A stretch of DNA of 42,831 nucleotides, from IMG/VR virus record IMGVR_UViG_3300042923_000213, positions 1 to 42,831 of that record; one strand, 5' to 3'. Positions 1 to 6,435 of the stretch are shown piece after piece. Source of the DNA: a virus. The notes under the pieces are model-generated. The model ran no database searches. It worked only from the letters and a program-made list of their open reading frames with translations, and was not told where the DNA came from. A program made the translations under genes and the position numbers. How positions within the stretch are numbered: the stretch's first letter is position 1; every line of letters begins with the position of its first letter.

Positions 1-94
1 CTTGCATCGCCGGATACCCGTGCATTGCCGTATACCCTTGCATCGCCGTATACCCTTGCATCGCCGGATACCCATGCATCGCCGTATACCCATG
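1..94. repeat. terminal direct repeat (contig circularisation overlap), left copy
   Basis: Bases 1-94 are identical to 42738-42831 by direct reading. The overlap lies inside an 18-bp tandem array, so it could reflect an assembly breaking in a repeat. When the 94 bases are counted once, the hexapeptide-repeat gene spanning the ends has a length divisible by three and reads through without a stop. This supports a circular, or circularly permuted, genome of 42,737 bp. The true number of repeat units may differ from that assembled. Confidence 0.9.
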
Positions 95-198
95 CATTGC
101 CGGATACCCATGCATCGCCGGATACCCATGCATTGCCGTATACCCTTGCATCGCCGGATACCCATGCATTGCCGGATACCCATGCATCGCCGGATACC
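1..198. repeat. 18-bp tandem array, left part (11 units)
   Basis: There are eleven head-to-tail 18-bp units with no spacers. Units differ almost only at three bases, which on the coding (minus) strand change Asp/Asn, Trp/Arg and Ser/Tyr. The unit is a whole number of codons, so gain or loss of units keeps the reading frame. The array continues at 42432-42831. Confidence 0.95.
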
Positions 199-362
199 CA
201 TGCATCGCTGTCTTGATCGAGGTTATCTTCTTTGGCTATCCAGCCGCCGAGGTCGCCCTCGTCTACATCGTGCAGCGGAATGTCACGCATCGCTTTGATC
301 TGATAGAGCGTGACGCCGAAGACCACTTTGGTCGTTTCGGTCAGGATATATTTTTTAGACAA
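1..362 (-). CDS. hexapeptide-repeat (left-handed beta-helix) phage protein, N-terminal part; continues at 42831
   Basis: The start is TTG at 362, seven bases after a strong AGGAGGG. The N-terminal domain of about 53 residues (SKKYILTETTKVVFG, then IKAMRDIP and GDLGGWIAKEDNL) is followed by repeats of the pattern [DN]-A-[WR]-V-[SY]-G encoded by 18-bp units. It belongs to a recognisable phage family, often auto-annotated as polymer-forming cytoskeletal or hexapeptide protein. Such repeats form a left-handed beta-helix; the function is unknown. The gene runs off the left end and resumes at 42831, ending at 42158. The joined protein would be about 313 aa with about 28 units. It is the last of the leftward small early genes. 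Repetitive readings in other frames of this DNA are shadows. Confidence 0.85.
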   Translation of the reverse strand, partial: MSKKYILTETTKVVFGVTLYQIKAMRDIPLHDVDEGDLGGWIAKEDNLDQDSDAWVSGDAWVSGNAWVSGDARVYGNAWVSGDAWVSGNAWVYGDAWVSGDARVYGDARVYGNARVSGDA

Positions 363-376
363 GGAAAACCCTCCTA

Positions 377-508
377 TTAGATGAAGTACGTTTTGGTGTT
401 GCCCCTTCGCAGCGGATGCGCTACAATGGAAGTGGAAAATTGGGTTTTGATATAACGATCAGCTGCCGTGCAGGGCGGCTTTTTCGTTTTCACCGTAACA
501 TCGCGCAT
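377..508 (-). CDS. small early protein, 43 aa, unknown
   Basis: The ATG at 508 follows a GAGGAG formed by the last codons of the upstream gene (stop at 514). The product is 43 aa, basic (MRDVTVKTKKPP at the start, RRGNTKTYFI at the end), with no membrane segment or recognised motif. Its stop at 377-379 lies just before the AGGAGGG that serves the hexapeptide-repeat gene, so the two are tightly coupled. I do not recognise a family. The start signal and compact packing make it a likely real gene. Confidence 0.6.
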   Translation of the reverse strand: MRDVTVKTKKPPCTAADRYIKTQFSTSIVAHPLRRGNTKTYFI

Positions 509-513
509 TGTGC

Positions 514-849
514 TCACTCCTCGATATTGCTAATCGTTATGTCTAACTCAGCGCCGCACTCGAAGCAGTCCCCGAAATACGTGTTGCTGCCCGTTCCTTC
601 GTCGTCGCCTAACCGCTTACCGCAACGTGGGCAAAAGTTTACGTATCCTCGCTTCCATCCTTCTGCTGTTGCCACCGCCAGGGTTACGTACGTTTTCAGG
701 CTCGATTGCACGTCTTTCGGAAGTACGTGCTCTTCAACGTCTACCTCAGCCCGTTTAAGCGTTACCGCCCCCTTAGTTTCGGCCGTTATTGTTAGCCCGG
801 CTCCGGTCTGTGCAATCGTGCGGTATATCATCTTCAGTTCTTTTGCCAT
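514..849 (-). CDS. zinc-ribbon early protein, 111 aa
   Basis: The product begins MAKELKMIYRTIAQTGAG. Its C-terminal half carries CPRCGKR and, about 19 residues on, CFECG, a four-cysteine zinc ribbon. The N-terminal half (about residues 1-70) looks beta-rich and has no recognised domain. I chose the ATG at 849 because GGGGAGGTG lies upstream; the GTG at 861 is inside that binding site. The gene follows the 858 gene by a few bases and precedes the 43-aa gene. Zinc ribbons of this size usually bind nucleic acid or a protein partner. A specific role cannot be assigned. Confidence 0.7.
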   Translation of the reverse strand: MAKELKMIYRTIAQTGAGLTITAETKGAVTLKRAEVDVEEHVLPKDVQSSLKTYVTLAVATAEGWKRGYVNFCPRCGKRLGDDEGTGSNTYFGDCFECGAELDITISNIEE

Positions 850-857
850 TTTTCTTA

Positions 858-1055
858 TCACCTCCCCGTCATGGTATAAAGCAGCCGATCCAGCCTTACC
901 GTATCCCGGCGCAGCTCGCGCATTTTGTACCGCAGCTCAGATAAGTCTGTACTGCAATCCCATGTGGATCGCTTTAGATTGCCGTTTTGCAGCAGATCGA
1001 TGATGCGCTGGCATTCGGCGGCTACGAGCATTTTCGCGGTTTGGACGTCGTCCAT
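858..1055 (-). CDS. small helical early protein, 65 aa
   Basis: The product starts MDDVQTAKMLVAAECQRIID and is predicted to be largely helical and charged (RYKMRELRRDTVRLDRLL near the C-terminus). The ATG at 1055 has GGGGAGGTG about 11 bases upstream. The GTG at 1067 overlaps the upstream stop but sits on the Shine-Dalgarno sequence itself, so it is a worse start. It forms an operon with 1064 and 514. No family is recognised. Confidence 0.6.
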   Translation of the reverse strand: MDDVQTAKMLVAAECQRIIDLLQNGNLKRSTWDCSTDLSELRYKMRELRRDTVRLDRLLYTMTGR

Positions 1056-1063
1056 TTTGGTTG

Positions 1064-1288
1064 TCACCTCCCCATAAATTTGTCGTATTCCTTGCTCAGT
1101 TTGCTTAACCAAGCCCAGTCCTTGCCGATCCGCGCCGCATACAGCAGATTCATGATGCGTGCCAGTTTTAGCGCCTTGGCGATCACGTACCGGCGGCACT
1201 CGTCGTACTCGACGGCCTCGATCTTCCGCAGCGGTCGCAGCTTGCCGATGATGACCAATTCGATCAGCCTGTTCTCCACGGCGTTCAC
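1064..1288 (-). CDS. small early protein, 74 aa, unknown
   Basis: The GTG start at 1288 overlaps the TGA of the upstream gene (GTGA), with GGAGAG eight bases before it. The product is helical and basic (NAVENRLIELVIIGKLRPL, then YVIAKALKLARIMNLLYAARIGKDW) and ends KEYDKFMGR. There is no cysteine cluster, signal or clear membrane segment. The four-base overlaps on both sides imply translational coupling within the leftward early operon. Function unknown. Confidence 0.6.
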   Translation of the reverse strand: MNAVENRLIELVIIGKLRPLRKIEAVEYDECRRYVIAKALKLARIMNLLYAARIGKDWAWLSKLSKEYDKFMGR

Positions 1289-1623
1289 GACGCACTCTCC
1301 GCCGCCGCCAAGTGCTTGACAGCTTCCCATGCGGCGCGACCGTCTTCGTAGCCATCAATCGTCGACAAATCTTCGCCATCAAAACCAGCTATAAAACCAC
1401 GGATGTATGAGCCGCTGAGTTCCAAACCTTCTCGTAAAAGAGATGTAGGATGTTCCGCTTGCTCAACATCTGCAAACCCATTTTCAACCCGCGAAGCATA
1501 TACAGCGGTCAGCCCGCAACCGCATTTACGGCCGTCTCGGATCTCGCACCATTCTTCTCGAATCGGTATCATGTCTTGATCAAGGTACGCTTTCAACGCT
1601 ATTTCCGGCGTTATTCGGTTCAT
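1285..1623 (-). CDS. early protein, 112 aa, unknown
   Basis: The ATG at 1623 has AAGGAGCTG in good position. The product starts MNRITPEIALKAYLDQDMIP and contains CEIRDGRKCGCGL, a compact cysteine cluster (three Cys, about residues 26-36) that might bind a metal. The C-terminal part (GFDGEDLSTIDGYEDGRAAW) is acidic. The N-terminal 'ITPEIALKAY' form is common in small phage proteins from Bacillota, but I cannot name the family. The next gene starts inside its stop. Confidence 0.6.
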   Translation of the reverse strand: MNRITPEIALKAYLDQDMIPIREEWCEIRDGRKCGCGLTAVYASRVENGFADVEQAEHPTSLLREGLELSGSYIRGFIAGFDGEDLSTIDGYEDGRAAWEAVKHLAAAESAS

Positions 1624-1659
1624 GTTGTCAGCTCCTTTCGTGTTGTGCTGTGCATGAAA

Positions 1660-1812
1660 CTATTTCAGGACGACTCTGTCTTCTTCATCTTCGTCCATGT
1701 CAACAATGCGAACGGGAGCGCTCATTCTGTCCATAGATATCCATACGATCGCGTCGTCGCGGTAGTTTTCTAATTCCTCACGCAATTCCTTGACTGTATA
1801 AGCCTGACTCAT
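1660..1812 (-). CDS. small early protein, 50 aa (YTVKELREEL type)
   Basis: The ATG at 1812 follows GGTAGGAGGGTGGAT, an excellent binding site. The product begins MSQAYTVKELREELENYRDD, then has a short strand (AIVWISMD) and an acidic tail (DMDEDEEDRVVLK). This short 'TVKELREELENYPDDA' type recurs in Gram-positive phage early regions with no known function. A longer in-frame reading from 2007 is less likely because it lacks a binding site and overlaps the 46-aa gene upstream. Its start codon overlaps that gene's stop (ATGA). Confidence 0.65.
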   Translation of the reverse strand: MSQAYTVKELREELENYRDDAIVWISMDRMSAPVRIVDMDEDEEDRVVLK

Positions 1813-1949
1813 ATCCACCCTCCTACCAACAGCCTTATCGCTACCAACCCAGCCACCAATATGCCAATCGCGGCGATATCCCGATACAGCTCCTCGTGCC
1901 GGCGCTCCGGGCGGACCCGGTATCCTTTGCCCGTGTGTTCGATGATCAT
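1809..1949 (-). CDS. small membrane protein, 46 aa
   Basis: The ATG at 1949 has TTGGAGG about ten bases upstream. The product has a basic, soluble N-terminus (MIIEHTGKGYRVRPERRHEE) and one hydrophobic helix (about residues 25-45, IAAIGILVAGLVAIRLLVGG), so it is a probable single-pass inner-membrane protein with few residues outside. It overlaps the next gene by ATGA. It fits the general idea of a small phage membrane protein acting on the host, for example in exclusion, but nothing in the sequence proves this. Confidence 0.6.
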   Translation of the reverse strand: MIIEHTGKGYRVRPERRHEELYRDIAAIGILVAGLVAIRLLVGGWI

Positions 1950-1966
1950 GATGGTGTGGCCTCCAA

Positions 1967-2296
1967 TCAACTGAATTTATCAATGACGCGATTATGCCCA
2001 CGTGCACGGTGTAATGTTGTTGGTGGAGGGGTTAAGTTGTCCTTCATCTCGTTGATATGAGCCGGAATCCACGTAATCTTTTTGTTGCCTGCGCATTTGT
2101 GAGGATTAATATAATCCGGGTCGTAGTGCGTTTTATTTGCAAGAATGTTACTCATGTTTGCAAGACTCACATCGTATTTGTCGGCTAAGTATAAGTGCGA
2201 AGATTCAGGATTTGCGCAATACTCCGCGCGGGCGTCCTTGATCTGCTGCGCCGATAAGTGCTTGCGTTTTATCCTTTCCGGAGGCTTCTTCGTCAT
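1967..2296 (-). CDS. HTH-containing early protein, 109 aa
   Basis: The ATG at 2296 overlaps the upstream TGA (ATGA) and has GAGGTG ahead of it. After a basic tail (MTKKPPERIKRKH), residues 15-55 (SAQQIKDARAEYC, then YLADKYDVSLANMSNILANK) look like a helix-turn-helix of the kind found next to phage HNH enzymes. The C-terminal half (NPHKCAGNKKITWIPAHINE) has no recognised domain and no HNH residues. It is probably a small DNA-binding regulator. The neighbouring upstream gene is also HTH. Confidence 0.6.
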   Translation of the reverse strand: MTKKPPERIKRKHLSAQQIKDARAEYCANPESSHLYLADKYDVSLANMSNILANKTHYDPDYINPHKCAGNKKITWIPAHINEMKDNLTPPPTTLHRARGHNRVIDKFS

Positions 2297-2502
2297 TGGG
2301 CAGCACCTCGCACTTTCCCAATCCAATCAAGCAAATCCGATTTCATGATTTTTCGAGAAGCACCTATTGTAAAGCTCTTGATCTCCCCGAACTGGCAGAG
2401 GTCATATACTCGTTGCCGAGCGATTCCGACATAGTCAGCTGCTTGTTGAGGCGACATGATATCAGGAAGATTCTCTAATGAAGTAACTTTTGTACGGCTC
2501 AT
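2293..2502 (-). CDS. excisionase-like helix-turn-helix protein, 69 aa
   Basis: The product has MSPQQAADYVGIARQRVYDL followed by GEIKSFTIGASRKIMKSDLLDWI, the pattern of the MerR-type winged HTH (HTH_17, excisionase family). The ATG at 2502 overlaps the antirepressor stop (ATGA). Such proteins either direct integrase towards excision or act as small regulators. In the leftward early operon it would be made after induction, which suits a directionality factor. The role as Xis is inference. Confidence 0.7.
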   Translation of the reverse strand: MSRTKVTSLENLPDIMSPQQAADYVGIARQRVYDLCQFGEIKSFTIGASRKIMKSDLLDWIGKVRGAAQ

Positions 2503-3281
2503 GAAGCAACACCATCCGGATCGACCGTATTTTGAATCGCCATCTCTTTCACGATTGCAAAATAGATTTCTGTGAGCCTACCATCATCGAAAATGACATC
2601 CAGTTTGCTGACCCTATCAATCCTCGATTTCGCAACACCTTCCAGTGCCATCTTCTTTCTCTTGTTGGTCTGCCGAATTGCCAAATTACATTCAGCCCGG
2701 CTTTCCAAACGCTGATAACTGTCGGAGCGAACATCTTGATACGAGCTACCGCCGCCAAGCGACTGCGCGATTTTATTCAATATCGCCGTTACTTTCTTCC
2801 GACCATCTACTGCGTTTAATGAAAGGATTTCCGCAGTATCATCCAGTTTCTTCTCTACAGTCGCCAGCCGTTTTGCCTGCTCTGCCTGCTCCCGCTCGAT
2901 ATTGACTAAGTGAGCAATCGACGCTTGTAAAATTTCAAGTTGGGTTTGTGGAGGGCGTGAAAGCTCACGTTCCATTTCTTCGAAACGAGTGACGTATGCT
3001 GCTGTGAACAAAACGCCTTTTTCGCCGGTCATCTTGTTGGCAACCATGTCGCAGCCTTTACGTGTGAGGAGAAAAAGTCTGTATGGCTTTCCGGTACCTG
3101 CTTCATACGATCCCTCAACAAAGAATTGGTCAGAACGCAAATCTGCGTTTTGATCCAAGATGGCCTTGTAGCCGTCAATGTCCCGCAATAGGTCAGCATG
3201 TCGCTTTTCAGTCATTTCGGCCACTTCTCGGCTATCAACAAGTAGTTGCCCGTTTTGAGTGATGACGTTCAATTGGTGCAT
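2499..3281 (-). CDS. rha: Rha-type antirepressor with C-terminal ORF6C domain
   Basis: The 260-aa protein has an N-terminal Rha domain (about residues 5-105: VDSREVAEMTEKRHADLLRD, FFVEGSYEAGTGKPYRLFLL, LTRKGCDMVANKMTGEKGVL). A coiled-coil linker (about 120-155) follows, then an ORF6C domain (about 170-250: SYQDVRSDSYQRLESRAECN, DRVSKLDVIFDD). Phage regulators of this layout (Rha or Bro/Ant plus ORF6C) act as antirepressors or lytic-control factors. The start is ATG at 3281, placed by AGGAGGATCTCAACT. It is the second leftward gene after the Cro-like protein, so the operators between the divergent repressors would control it. Confidence 0.85.
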   Translation of the reverse strand: MHQLNVITQNGQLLVDSREVAEMTEKRHADLLRDIDGYKAILDQNADLRSDQFFVEGSYEAGTGKPYRLFLLTRKGCDMVANKMTGEKGVLFTAAYVTRFEEMERELSRPPQTQLEILQASIAHLVNIEREQAEQAKRLATVEKKLDDTAEILSLNAVDGRKKVTAILNKIAQSLGGGSSYQDVRSDSYQRLESRAECNLAIRQTNKRKKMALEGVAKSRIDRVSKLDVIFDDGRLTEIYFAIVKEMAIQNTVDPDGVAS

Positions 3282-3322
3282 AGTTGAGATCCTCCTATTC
3301 ATTTTTCAAAGAACTCAATTAC

Positions 3323-3517
3323 TTATCGTAAAAGATCATCAAGATTGAGATCGAGAGCGCTAGCGAGTTTTATTAAGGTGTCTGTTGTTACGCTAGACTT
3401 CTCCCCTAGGCAGTAAACTGTAGACGATGAAACTCCACTTTTTTTTACAAGTTGATATCTGGTCCAACCTTTGTTCTCCATAGCCGCGATAATTTTAGCA
3501 CCTACAGCATTTTTCAC
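3323..3517 (-). CDS. Cro-like XRE-family repressor, 64 aa
   Basis: A single XRE helix-turn-helix fills the protein: IIAAMENKGWTRYQLVKKSG, then VSSSTVYCLGEKSSVTTDT and LIKLASALDLNLDDLLR. The GTG at 3517 is preceded by GGGAGGTG at ideal spacing; the GTG at 3526 lies inside that site. The gene is first in the leftward operon and divergent from the larger repressor at 3732, with the operator palindromes between them, which is the classic cro position. It probably represses cI and moderates early transcription. Confidence 0.8.
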   Translation of the reverse strand: MKNAVGAKIIAAMENKGWTRYQLVKKSGVSSSTVYCLGEKSSVTTDTLIKLASALDLNLDDLLR

Positions 3518-3539
3518 TTTGTTCACCTCCCGTCGAAAT

Positions 3540-3600
3540 AATATTAACTCATATGAAATAATTATCTCAATAGCGATAATATCTCATATGAGTTAATATT
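3540..3600. promoter_or_regulatory. cI/cro operator region with 17-bp perfect inverted repeat
   Basis: Bases 3540-3556 (AATATTAACTCATATGA) are the exact reverse complement of 3584-3600. Between them sits ATTATCTC...GATAAT, a second, smaller dyad (about 3561-3580). A related half-site, TTCGTATGAGCTATTATT, recurs at 3674-3691 on the other side. Further ATTATCTC copies lie near 3618 and 3640. The block lies just upstream of the Cro-like gene and 130-190 bp before cI, as expected for a lambdoid-type multi-operator switch. Which protein binds which dyad is not known. Confidence 0.8.
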
Positions 3601-3662
3601 TGGGCAAATACGCCCGATTATCTCGGTTGACATCCAATTATCTCACTCGCACAAGTTTTTTC

Positions 3663-3691
3663 TTGCATTTTTATTTCGTATGAGCTATTAT
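3663..3691 (+). promoter_or_regulatory. sigma-A promoter for the cI repressor gene
   Basis: TTGCAT (3663-3668) and TATTAT (3686-3691) are separated by exactly 17 bases, about 40 bases before the repressor start at 3732. An operator-like half-site (TCGTATGAGCTATTATT) covers the spacer and the -10, so bound repressor or Cro would block or tune this promoter. The leftward promoter is less clear. TTGAGA...TAATAT on the minus strand within 3546-3575 is a weak candidate. Confidence 0.65.
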
Positions 3692-3731
3692 TGTTTCAAG
3701 AAAATGAATTAATATTTTGGAGGAATTTACG

Positions 3732-4331
3732 GTGAACACCAATTCTCGTATAGGACAAAGAATTGAACAACTTTTAAAGAGCAAGAAAATTAACCGGTTA
3801 AGACTATCACGGGATACTGGAGTTCCGTATTCGACTATTACGCAAATTATTAACGGTCGAACTAAGGATCCTCAACTTAGTTCGCTTGAAAAAATTGCTG
3901 ATTATTTTGAGGTGTCTGTCGATTATCTTCGTGGTGAATCAATTTTGGCTATCATTGAAAAAAGATTGTCTGAGCTAAACATGTCAGTCAAAGACCTCGT
4001 AAAATCCACCGATCTACCAGAAGGTTTTTTTCTTGGTATTGATACTCTAACTCCTGAGCCATGGGATTATGAGGATGGCGAGTTAATCGACAGAATAGCG
4101 AAAGCACTTAAAATGGACCCGCGAATATTGGCTAATGCTTACTCGCGCCAAGAGCCTCCAGCATATGATGGGCCACAAATCAGCGCTGAAGAAGCTTTTA
4201 AGGATGTCAATTTTGAAATTGACGAGCCTAAAACCGTCGCAGCTCATTTTGACGAAAAAGAGTTCACTCCTGAAGAATTGGAGGAGATTAAAGAGTACGC
4301 TAAGTATCTGAAATCAAAACGAAAGGGGTAG
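3732..4331 (+). CDS. XRE-family phage repressor (cI-like), 199 aa
   Basis: An N-terminal HTH (about residues 7-65: RIGQRIEQLLKSKKINRLRL, PYSTITQIINGRTKDPQLSS, EKIADYFEVSVDYLRG) is followed by a central segment (about 70-140) resembling a second, divergent HTH (LSELNMSVKDLVKSTDLPEG). The tail is acidic, ending EFTPEELEEIKEYAKYLKSK. It has no LexA-like self-cleavage domain (no Ser/Lys S24 module). That fits removal by the protease encoded directly downstream rather than RecA-driven autocleavage. The GTG at 3732 is eight bases after GGAGG; the TTG at 3717 overlaps the binding site. Divergent from the Cro-like gene. Confidence 0.8.
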   Translation: MNTNSRIGQRIEQLLKSKKINRLRLSRDTGVPYSTITQIINGRTKDPQLSSLEKIADYFEVSVDYLRGESILAIIEKRLSELNMSVKDLVKSTDLPEGFFLGIDTLTPEPWDYEDGELIDRIAKALKMDPRILANAYSRQEPPAYDGPQISAEEAFKDVNFEIDEPKTVAAHFDEKEFTPEELEEIKEYAKYLKSKRKG

Positions 4332-4335
4332 GTTC

Positions 4336-4830
4336 ATGGGTCTACCACTGGAAAGCTTACTTGCGGAAGCAGAACGCGAAGGGGTAATCATCGCAGATCG
4401 GCGTTTTAAAGGGCGATACCGTGCCCTGTACATAGATGCAGTTATTACCATTAATACCCGTTTCCGACGAACACGCAAAAAACTGACCGAGTTGATCGCG
4501 GAAGAACTTGGACATCACTATACGAGCAGCGGAGATATATTAGATCAATCTGATATTCGTAAACGCAAGCAGGAATTGATTGCCCGTGCCTGGGCGTACA
4601 AAAGACTCATTCCCTTGTCGGGACTGATTAGCGCTTATTGCGATCGAATTTCTGGTCGCACAGATTTAGCCGATTATTTTGATGTAACCGAACGTTTTTT
4701 CCAAGCTGCTATAGATTTCTACAAGAGCAAATACGGCGTGTACAAGCTTTACGGAGATAGGCATTTAATTTATTTTGATCCTTTGGGTGTCGTTGAGTTA
4801 CACCCCGACGTAATACGTATGAGAAAGTAA
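4336..4830 (+). CDS. ImmA/IrrE-like metallopeptidase, 164 aa
   Basis: The motif LTELIAEELGHHYTSSG (about residues 50-66) matches the DUF955/ImmA signature in its phage variant, where the usual first His of HExxH is not in place (AEELGHH). In ICEBs1, ImmA cleaves the partner repressor ImmR. Here the gene starts four bases after the repressor stop, so it probably controls that repressor. The C-terminal half (RAWAYKRLIPLSGLISAYCD, DVTERFFQAAIDFYKSKYG) is the conserved helical part of this phage subfamily. No transmembrane segment is seen. Whether the variant is still a protease is uncertain. Confidence 0.75.
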   Translation: MGLPLESLLAEAEREGVIIADRRFKGRYRALYIDAVITINTRFRRTRKKLTELIAEELGHHYTSSGDILDQSDIRKRKQELIARAWAYKRLIPLSGLISAYCDRISGRTDLADYFDVTERFFQAAIDFYKSKYGVYKLYGDRHLIYFDPLGVVELHPDVIRMRK

Positions 4831-4877
4831 CTCTTTGCGCTTCCTCAGCCGCAAGGCTGTTTACATACGCCCAAAAC

Positions 4878-4891
4878 AGAACATACGTTCG
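4878..4891. promoter_or_regulatory. LexA (DinR) SOS box upstream of integrase
   Basis: AGAACATACGTTCG contains the perfect core GAAC-N4-GTTC. Read on the minus strand it matches the Bacillus LexA consensus CGAACRNRYGTTYC at 13 of 14 positions. It lies in the 80-base gap between the ImmA-like gene and the integrase, 20 bases before the integrase start. It overlaps a weak promoter candidate (TTTACA at 4860). This suggests that integrase has its own DNA-damage-inducible transcription. Confidence 0.65.
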
Positions 4892-4910
4892 AATAAGGAG
4901 GAATGTTGTC

Positions 4911-6164
4911 TTGCAAGGTTATTTCTATAAACCCCATTGCAAATGTGTAGACAGCAAAGGGGAAAGCAAAAAAACCAAGAAGTGTAATTGTAATGCAACC
5001 TGGTCTTATATGGTAGATATCGGAATCGACCCTCAAAACGGGAAGAGAAAGCAAAAAAAGAAAGGTGGGTTCAAAACTAAATCTGAAGCCCAAGATGCGG
5101 CGGCATTAGTAGTGGTCGAAGTAAACCAAGGCACATACGTGGAAGAGCAGGACATTACATTCGAGGAGTTTATTCAGACTTGGAAGGACATATACACAGG
5201 ATCAGGTCGAACAAAAATAAGCACACACCGCGTGCGCGATCATGAGGTTGGCCGACTAATGCCTTATTTTAAAAAATTAAAAATGAAAACCATAACGCGA
5301 GATCAATACCAAGAAGCACTTAATCACCTCAAAGAAAATGGCAAGAAGGAAGGTGTTGGCTACGCTGATAATACACTCGACGGCGTGCACGGTACGGGTA
5401 GGGCGATATTTAAAAAAGCTGTTGAACTAGGTATCATTCGCAATGACCCGACGCAATATGCATATGTGCCGAAGAAACAGAAGACTATCGATGAATTAGA
5501 AAATAGTAGCGAGGAAGTGAAATACATGGAGAAAGAGCAGTTGGCGCTATTCCTAAAGACTGCGCAGGAACACGGCTTGGATGGAGACTATGAAACATTT
5601 TTAACTCTCGCATATACGGGAATGCGCATTGGAGAGTTTGCTGTTTTACGCGAAACAGACTGGGACTTTGAAGAGTGCACCATAAGCATCACCAAAACAT
5701 ACTACAATCCAACCAATTCAACCACGAAGTATAAGTTGCTGCCGCCCAAAACCACTACATCGATTCGTACAATAGATGTTGACCGACTTGTGGTTAATGC
5801 AATAAAAAGTTATATCTTAAAAGTGTACGCGCTAAAAGACTTTTACGCCGCGCGATACTATGACAAGGGGTACATCATGCCAAACATCGAACGGTTTCCA
5901 GGCTACCCCCGCACTTTAAAACAATATGGTTTGAGAATGGCAAGGCTTATTAAGTTGGCTGGGTTAAACCCTGAATTAACGCCGCATTCACTTCGCCACA
6001 CCCACGTCTCTCTTCTTGCAGAAGCCGGCGCGAAACTCCACGAGATCATGGACAGACTAGGCCATAAAGATGACGACATAACGGAACAAATTTATTTACA
6101 TGTTACCAAACATAAAAAGAAAGAAGCCTCCCAAAAGTTCTCCGAACTCATGAGAGGCTTATAA
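4911..6164 (+). CDS. int: tyrosine recombinase (phage integrase), 417 aa
   Basis: The catalytic residues are visible. Arg lies in TGMRIGEF (about residue 238), His-x-x-Arg in TPHSLRHTHVSLL (about 359), a second His in LGHKDDDIT (about 385), and the nucleophile Tyr in EQIYLHVT (about 395). The N-terminus (about 1-60) is an arm-binding domain with extra cysteines (PHCKCVDSK, KKCNCNATW), and about 75-180 is a SAM-like core-binding domain. The length is typical of Bacillota phage integrases. The start is TTG at 4911, nine bases after GGAGG. It is the last gene of the rightward lysogeny set and is followed directly by putative arm sites. Confidence 0.95.
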   Translation: MQGYFYKPHCKCVDSKGESKKTKKCNCNATWSYMVDIGIDPQNGKRKQKKKGGFKTKSEAQDAAALVVVEVNQGTYVEEQDITFEEFIQTWKDIYTGSGRTKISTHRVRDHEVGRLMPYFKKLKMKTITRDQYQEALNHLKENGKKEGVGYADNTLDGVHGTGRAIFKKAVELGIIRNDPTQYAYVPKKQKTIDELENSSEEVKYMEKEQLALFLKTAQEHGLDGDYETFLTLAYTGMRIGEFAVLRETDWDFEECTISITKTYYNPTNSTTKYKLLPPKTTTSIRTIDVDRLVVNAIKSYILKVYALKDFYAARYYDKGYIMPNIERFPGYPRTLKQYGLRMARLIKLAGLNPELTPHSLRHTHVSLLAEAGAKLHEIMDRLGHKDDDITEQIYLHVTKHKKKEASQKFSELMRGL

Positions 6165-6176
6165 AACCAAACCGAT

Positions 6177-6400
6177 GTTACCCAATTGTTACCCTTGCGA
6201 TATTACTTCAATCATAAACCCATATATGTCAAGGCTTTTCAGCCTAACTTACATCATGCCGCCCATTCATTTATTCTCTGTCATATTTGACTAGATCGCA
6301 ATTGTAGTAAGCTTTCATGGCGTTTTCAATTGTCGTACTTAACCATTTAAAAATAAAGAAAAATATACCTGCCGTTACCCTTTCGTTACCCTTGTTACTC
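6177..6400. other. probable attP region with phased arm-type repeats
   Basis: GTTACCC occurs at 6177 and 6188, then again at 6374 and 6385, with a near copy (GTTACTC) at 6394. Within each cluster the copies start about 11 bp apart (one helical turn). The two clusters flank about 180 bp of AT-rich, gene-free DNA immediately downstream of int. This is the arrangement of P and P' arm sites around a core crossover site. The core itself cannot be pinpointed without the bacterial attB. Confidence 0.65.
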
Positions 6401-6432
6401 TTAGCCCCTCACCGGCTTAACAGCTGGTAGGG
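6401..6432. terminator. bidirectional terminator between int and accessory genes
   Basis: AGCCCCTcACC at 6401 pairs with GGTaGGGGCT ending about 6432, around a loop containing GGCTTAACAGCT. Short T/A tracts lie on the outside. It would stop rightward transcription from int and leftward transcription from the 6436 gene, which ends four bases away. Confidence 0.7.
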
Positions 6433-6435
6433 GCT

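Noticed and set aside
1-198. CRISPR array
   Set aside because: The units are contiguous 18-mers with no unique spacers, and they are in-frame coding sequence. No cas genes are present; the Cas4-like DUF2800 protein is a common phage enzyme.
6165-6435. tRNA or tRNA fragment at the attachment region
   Set aside because: I saw no cloverleaf or tRNA 3' end. The region shows only arm repeats and a terminator. No tRNA genes were noticed elsewhere in the window.
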